Below are positions 6,809-9,482 of a stretch of 9,482 nt of DNA, one piece after another. The first letter of the stretch is position 1. Each line of letters starts with the position of its first letter. The DNA lies in contig JAGCGE010000164.1 of NCBI GenBank assembly GCA_017649745.1, positions 1 through 9,482 of the forward strand, given 5' to 3'. The DNA comes from Clostridiales bacterium. Its GTDB lineage: Bacteria > Bacillota_A > Clostridia > Saccharofermentanales > Saccharofermentanaceae. Position numbers and translations under genes: made by a program. A model generated the notes under the pieces. The model was not told where the DNA came from. It worked only from the letters and a program-made list of their open reading frames with translations, and ran no database searches.

Positions 6809-7525
6809 TCACTTAACGTTCTTATTTACGATCCTTGTATCAGCCTTACCTGTTGCGATGTCGATAAAGCGAACGAACAAAGATACTTTGTTATCGTTAT
6901 TCAAGCTATTCCAGAGCATATCTGTAAATGAATCGATATCTCCGTCGATAGCTACCTTCTCAGGCTCACCTTCAAAGCTTGGAAGTGGGTTTCCGTCACC
7001 CATATATGTGTGGATGAATCTTCCCTCACCTGCGATAGGGTTTGTGTATGAGAATGTATATCTCTGGCAGGAAGACGGATCACCATCTGCTGACTTCAAG
7101 ATAGACATTGCATAGTTGTATGAACCATTCTCAACGTGCATGATACCTGAGATTCTAGGAGTATAGTTAGGAGCGTCATCCTCGAACTCACGTGTTCTCA
7201 AAGCCTGCTCAAATGTCTGTTGCTTATCCATGAGCTCATAAATAGTATCTGTCTGATCTCCGTTAGTAACGATAGTCTTGTTACCAAGAACTCTTACAGG
7301 AGAATAGATGATAAGGTGCGGATCTGTAAGAAGTGAAGGATCAAATGCCTCAGTCTTAATTCCGTCTTCTGTTGCTGTAAATACTCTGTTTCTGGAGTTT
7401 ACGCTTCTGCCCATGATGAAATAAGCCGTTACTGCACTTTTTCCGTCCTTGGACTTACCGATCACGATTCCTCTGCCCGGATAATCATTACCCTTGAGAA
7501 GTTCAGCGATGTCAAAAGTTTTCAT
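6809..7525 (-). CDS. purO: PurO-like IMP cyclohydrolase
   Basis: This protein should close the ring of FAICAR to give IMP, the last step of purine synthesis. It belongs to the IMP cyclohydrolase family first known from archaeal PurO, which has an Ntn-hydrolase-like fold unrelated to the cyclohydrolase domain of bacterial PurH. Family-like stretches are YPGRGIVIGKS (15-25), AYFIMGRSVNSRNRVF (34-49), LIIYSPVRVLGNKTIVTNGD (71-90), DDAPNYTPRISGI (116-128) and IAGEGRFIHTYMGDGNPLPS (164-183). Length is 238 residues from ATG 7525, with GAGGGG eight bases upstream. A GTG at 7534 falls inside that site and is rejected. It lies between purN (17-base gap) and the stand-alone transformylase gene, which lacks the cyclohydrolase domain, so context supports the role strongly. 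That the bacterial protein performs the reaction is inferred from family and context. Confidence 0.9.
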   Translation of the reverse strand: MKTFDIAELLKGNDYPGRGIVIGKSKDGKSAVTAYFIMGRSVNSRNRVFTATEDGIKTEAFDPSLLTDPHLIIYSPVRVLGNKTIVTNGDQTDTIYELMDKQQTFEQALRTREFEDDAPNYTPRISGIMHVENGSYNYAMSILKSADGDPSSCQRYTFSYTNPIAGEGRFIHTYMGDGNPLPSFEGEPEKVAIDGDIDSFTDMLWNSLNNDNKVSLFVRFIDIATGKADTRIVNKNVK

Positions 7526-7542
7526 AGATGTCACCCCTCTGT

Positions 7543-8163
7543 TTATATATATTCAACTCTGTTGTTGACTACTTTAATCTTACCGTCCGCAAAAAGCTGG
7601 ATCGCTTTCGGGAGGATAACCTGCTCACATTCTTTCATGATACGCTTCTGAAGCACTTCAGGAGTATCGTCAGGAAGAACATCAACAGCTTTCTGAAGAA
7701 GGATAGGACCTTCATCATAATTCTCATTTACGATATGAACTGTAGCACCGGAAACCTTAACACCTCTTGCTATAACAGCCTCATGAGGACGGATTCCGTA
7801 CATTCCCTTACCGCAGAATGAAGGAATAAGTGCAGGATGGATATTGATGATCCTGTTGTTAAAAGCCTTAACAGTCTTCTCTCCGATAAGTGAGAGATAT
7901 CCAGCAAGAACAATAAGTTCTGCCCCGCATTCATTAAGCTTAGCTACAACAGCATCATCCCATTCTTCACGGCTGTTAAAGTTCTTAACGGACATAACAA
8001 CCGCAGGAATATTATTGTCAGCTGCTCTCTGGAGCGCATATGCCTTATCATTTGATGCAATAACAAGAGCGATCTCAACGTTTGTTAACGTACCGTCCTT
8101 GATCTGATCGATAATAGCCTGAAGGTTTGTTCCGCCGCCCGATACAAAAACTGCAATCTTCAT
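7543..8163 (-). CDS. purN: Phosphoribosylglycinamide formyltransferase (GAR transformylase 1)
   Basis: PurN transfers a formyl group from 10-formyl-tetrahydrofolate to GAR, the third step of purine synthesis. The 206-residue protein shows the N-terminal phosphate-binding VSGGGTNLQAII (7-18), the active-site stretch INIHPALIPSF (106-116) with catalytic N107 and H109, and SGATVHIVNENYDEGPILLQ (138-157) with catalytic D150. These match Asn106, His108 and Asp144 of the E. coli enzyme; the shift comes from a few extra residues around CGKGMYGIRPHE. The ATG at 8163 is one base past the purF stop, with GGAGAG five bases upstream inside purF, so the two are translationally coupled. purM, often found between purF and purN, is missing here. 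Confidence 0.97.
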   Translation of the reverse strand: MKIAVFVSGGGTNLQAIIDQIKDGTLTNVEIALVIASNDKAYALQRAADNNIPAVVMSVKNFNSREEWDDAVVAKLNECGAELIVLAGYLSLIGEKTVKAFNNRIINIHPALIPSFCGKGMYGIRPHEAVIARGVKVSGATVHIVNENYDEGPILLQKAVDVLPDDTPEVLQKRIMKECEQVILPKAIQLFADGKIKVVNNRVEYI

Positions 8164-8164
8164 A

Positions 8165-9482
8165 TTAGCTCTCCGGTGTTCCTGCTACGAAATTACCATC
8201 AAAGCATGCAGCACACTGACCACATCTGATACCCTCAGTAGAAGCTCTAAGGCTCTCAAGGCTGATATAGCCCAAAGAATCAGCACCGATCATTTCGCAG
8301 ATCTCTTCAGTTGTCATCTTTGTTGCCGGAAGCTCGCTTGCAGTAGATGTTGAAACACCGTAATAGCATGGGAACATTACCTTAGGAGAAGCGATTCTCA
8401 AATGAACTTCCTTAGCTCCTGCATCACGAAGGAATCTGATGATGTGCTTTGTTGTTGTACCTCTAACAAGAGAGTCATCAACGATACAGATCCTCTTGCC
8501 CTTGATAGCTGACTTAAGAACTGCGAACTTCATACGTACAGCAAGTTCTCTTTGTCCCTGTGTTCCCTGGATAAATGTACGACCTACATAACGGTTCTTA
8601 AGAAGTCCTGCACCATAAGGGATACCACTTCCCTGAGAGAATCCTACAGCAGCAGGGTTACCTGAATCAGGAGCACCGATAACAAGGTCACAATCACAAG
8701 GCTGCTCCTTAGCAAGGAACTTACCTACATTAACACGAGAATCATATACGCTTGAACCATCGATAACACTATCTGGTCTAGCATAATATACATATTCGAA
8801 AATACATACTCTTCCATCTTCAAGAGTACACTTCTCACCTTTTACTGTGTAATAAGTTGAAGATACTCCCTTATCAGTGATAGTAATGATCTCACCCGGA
8901 TCGATATCTCTGATGATCTCAGCGCCGATAGCATCAAATGCGCAAGACTCAGAAGAAAGCATGTACATATCGTCTTTCTTAGCAAGGATCAAAGGACGAA
9001 GTCCCAACGGATCTCTTACACCGACAATCCTGTCATTTGTCATGAATACAAGTGCGTAAGCGCCCTTAAGGCCCTTCATTGTCTCGAGGATAGCATCCTC
9101 AACAGTCTCTGTTTTAACCTGATTTCTGCAGAAGAGAGACATAACTACTTCTGCTTCAGTATTTGTCTGGAAAATAGCGCCCTTATCAATGAGCTTGTTT
9201 CTCAGATCATTAGCATTAAGGATCTTACAGTTAGTAGAAAGAGCAATATGACCTGTTCTTGATTTGATTGAGAATGGCTGCATTGAATCGATAGCAGGCT
9301 CAAGCTCTGAAGCAAGCTTTGCTGTACCAATAGCTGAATGGCCTTCCAAAGCTGACAATGTAAGATCATCAAAAACATCAGCTACAAGTCCGATAGCCTT
9401 ATGGCTCATAAATGTGCCGCTATTGTTAACAGTAATACCAGCGGACTCCTGTCCTCTGTGCTGCAAAGAGAAGATACCGTAA
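8165..9482 (-). CDS. purF: Amidophosphoribosyltransferase, 5' end cut by window edge, with altered glutaminase residues
   Basis: PurF commits PRPP to purine synthesis, using ammonia from glutamine to give phosphoribosylamine. The frame is open to base 9482, reading YGIFS just before LQHRGQESAGI, a normal internal PurF motif; the Leu codon TTG at 9466 is not the start. About 30 residues, including the expected N-terminal catalytic Cys, lie outside. The phosphoribosyltransferase half looks normal: YYARPDS, APDSGNPAAVG, KNRYVGRTFIQ and the PRPP loop CIVDDSLVRGTT (8488-8453). Four Cys match the 4Fe-4S ligands of Bacillus PurF: in RVCIFEYVY (8806), FPCYYG (8368) and CAAC (8215, 8206). In the glutaminase half, the usual GHVRYSTTG is replaced by IGTAKLASEL (about 9334-9305), the usual HNG by TNC (9235-9227), and the usual glutamine-binding Asp by Glu (9157). 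purN follows after one base. Confidence 0.95.
   Translation of the reverse strand, partial: YGIFSLQHRGQESAGITVNNSGTFMSHKAIGLVADVFDDLTLSALEGHSAIGTAKLASELEPAIDSMQPFSIKSRTGHIALSTNCKILNANDLRNKLIDKGAIFQTNTEAEVVMSLFCRNQVKTETVEDAILETMKGLKGAYALVFMTNDRIVGVRDPLGLRPLILAKKDDMYMLSSESCAFDAIGAEIIRDIDPGEIITITDKGVSSTYYTVKGEKCTLEDGRVCIFEYVYYARPDSVIDGSSVYDSRVNVGKFLAKEQPCDCDLVIGAPDSGNPAAVGFSQGSGIPYGAGLLKNRYVGRTFIQGTQGQRELAVRMKFAVLKSAIKGKRICIVDDSLVRGTTTKHIIRFLRDAGAKEVHLRIASPKVMFPCYYGVSTSTASELPATKMTTEEICEMIGADSLGYISLESLRASTEGIRCGQCAACFDGNFVAGTPES

Noticed and set aside
7526..7534. GTG at 7534 as the purO start
   Set aside because: It is part of the GAGGGG ribosome binding region; ATG 7525 has correct spacing.
9464..9466. 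TTG at 9466 as the purF start
   Set aside because: The frame continues upstream as YGIFS, part of the normal PurF sequence before LQHRGQE, so this codon is an internal Leu and the gene is truncated by the window.

Overview
The window looks like chromosomal DNA of an AT-rich, low-GC Gram-positive anaerobe of the class Clostridia; family cannot be fixed from sequence alone. The evidence is the strong GGAGG-type ribosome binding sites, a Fe-S-type PurF, a NadD-YqeK-RsfS-ComEA order that parallels the Bacillus comE region, and an IMP-forming step split between a stand-alone AICAR transformylase and a PurO-like cyclohydrolase. Every gene I can support is on the minus strand, so the window is read from its right end to its left end.

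Right part (9482 to about 5541): a purine operon, purF (5' end cut by the window edge), purN, purO and purH (transformylase domain only). The genes are 1 to 17 bases apart and the run ends in a strong Rho-independent terminator (5541-5595). Together they cover the first committed step (PRPP to phosphoribosylamine), the GAR formylation step and the last two steps (AICAR to FAICAR to IMP). purM, which often lies between purF and purN, is absent there.

Middle (5540 to 3434): after the terminator there is a likely promoter, then two genes for proteins acting outside the cytoplasm. One is a membrane-anchored C39-like cysteine peptidase. The other is a lipoprotein built from three copies of an acidic, tyrosine-rich repeat that I cannot assign to a known family. 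They interrupt the purine genes, because the next gene is purD.

Left part (3366 to 1): purD, then a fused nadD-yqeK gene whose start codon overlaps the purD stop, then rsfS, a probable terminator, and the 5' part of comEA. This joins purine synthesis (PurD), NAD synthesis (NadD), Ap4A breakdown (YqeK), ribosome silencing (RsfS) and DNA uptake (ComEA) on one strand.

Points most worth a second look: substitutions at normally invariant glutaminase positions in PurF; the repeat lipoprotein and peptidase pair inside the purine cluster; the bacterial transformylase plus archaeal-type cyclohydrolase pairing; and a 10-bp hairpin holding the comEA ribosome binding site. There are no tRNA or rRNA genes, CRISPR arrays, insertion sequences or gene-free stretches over 300 bases.
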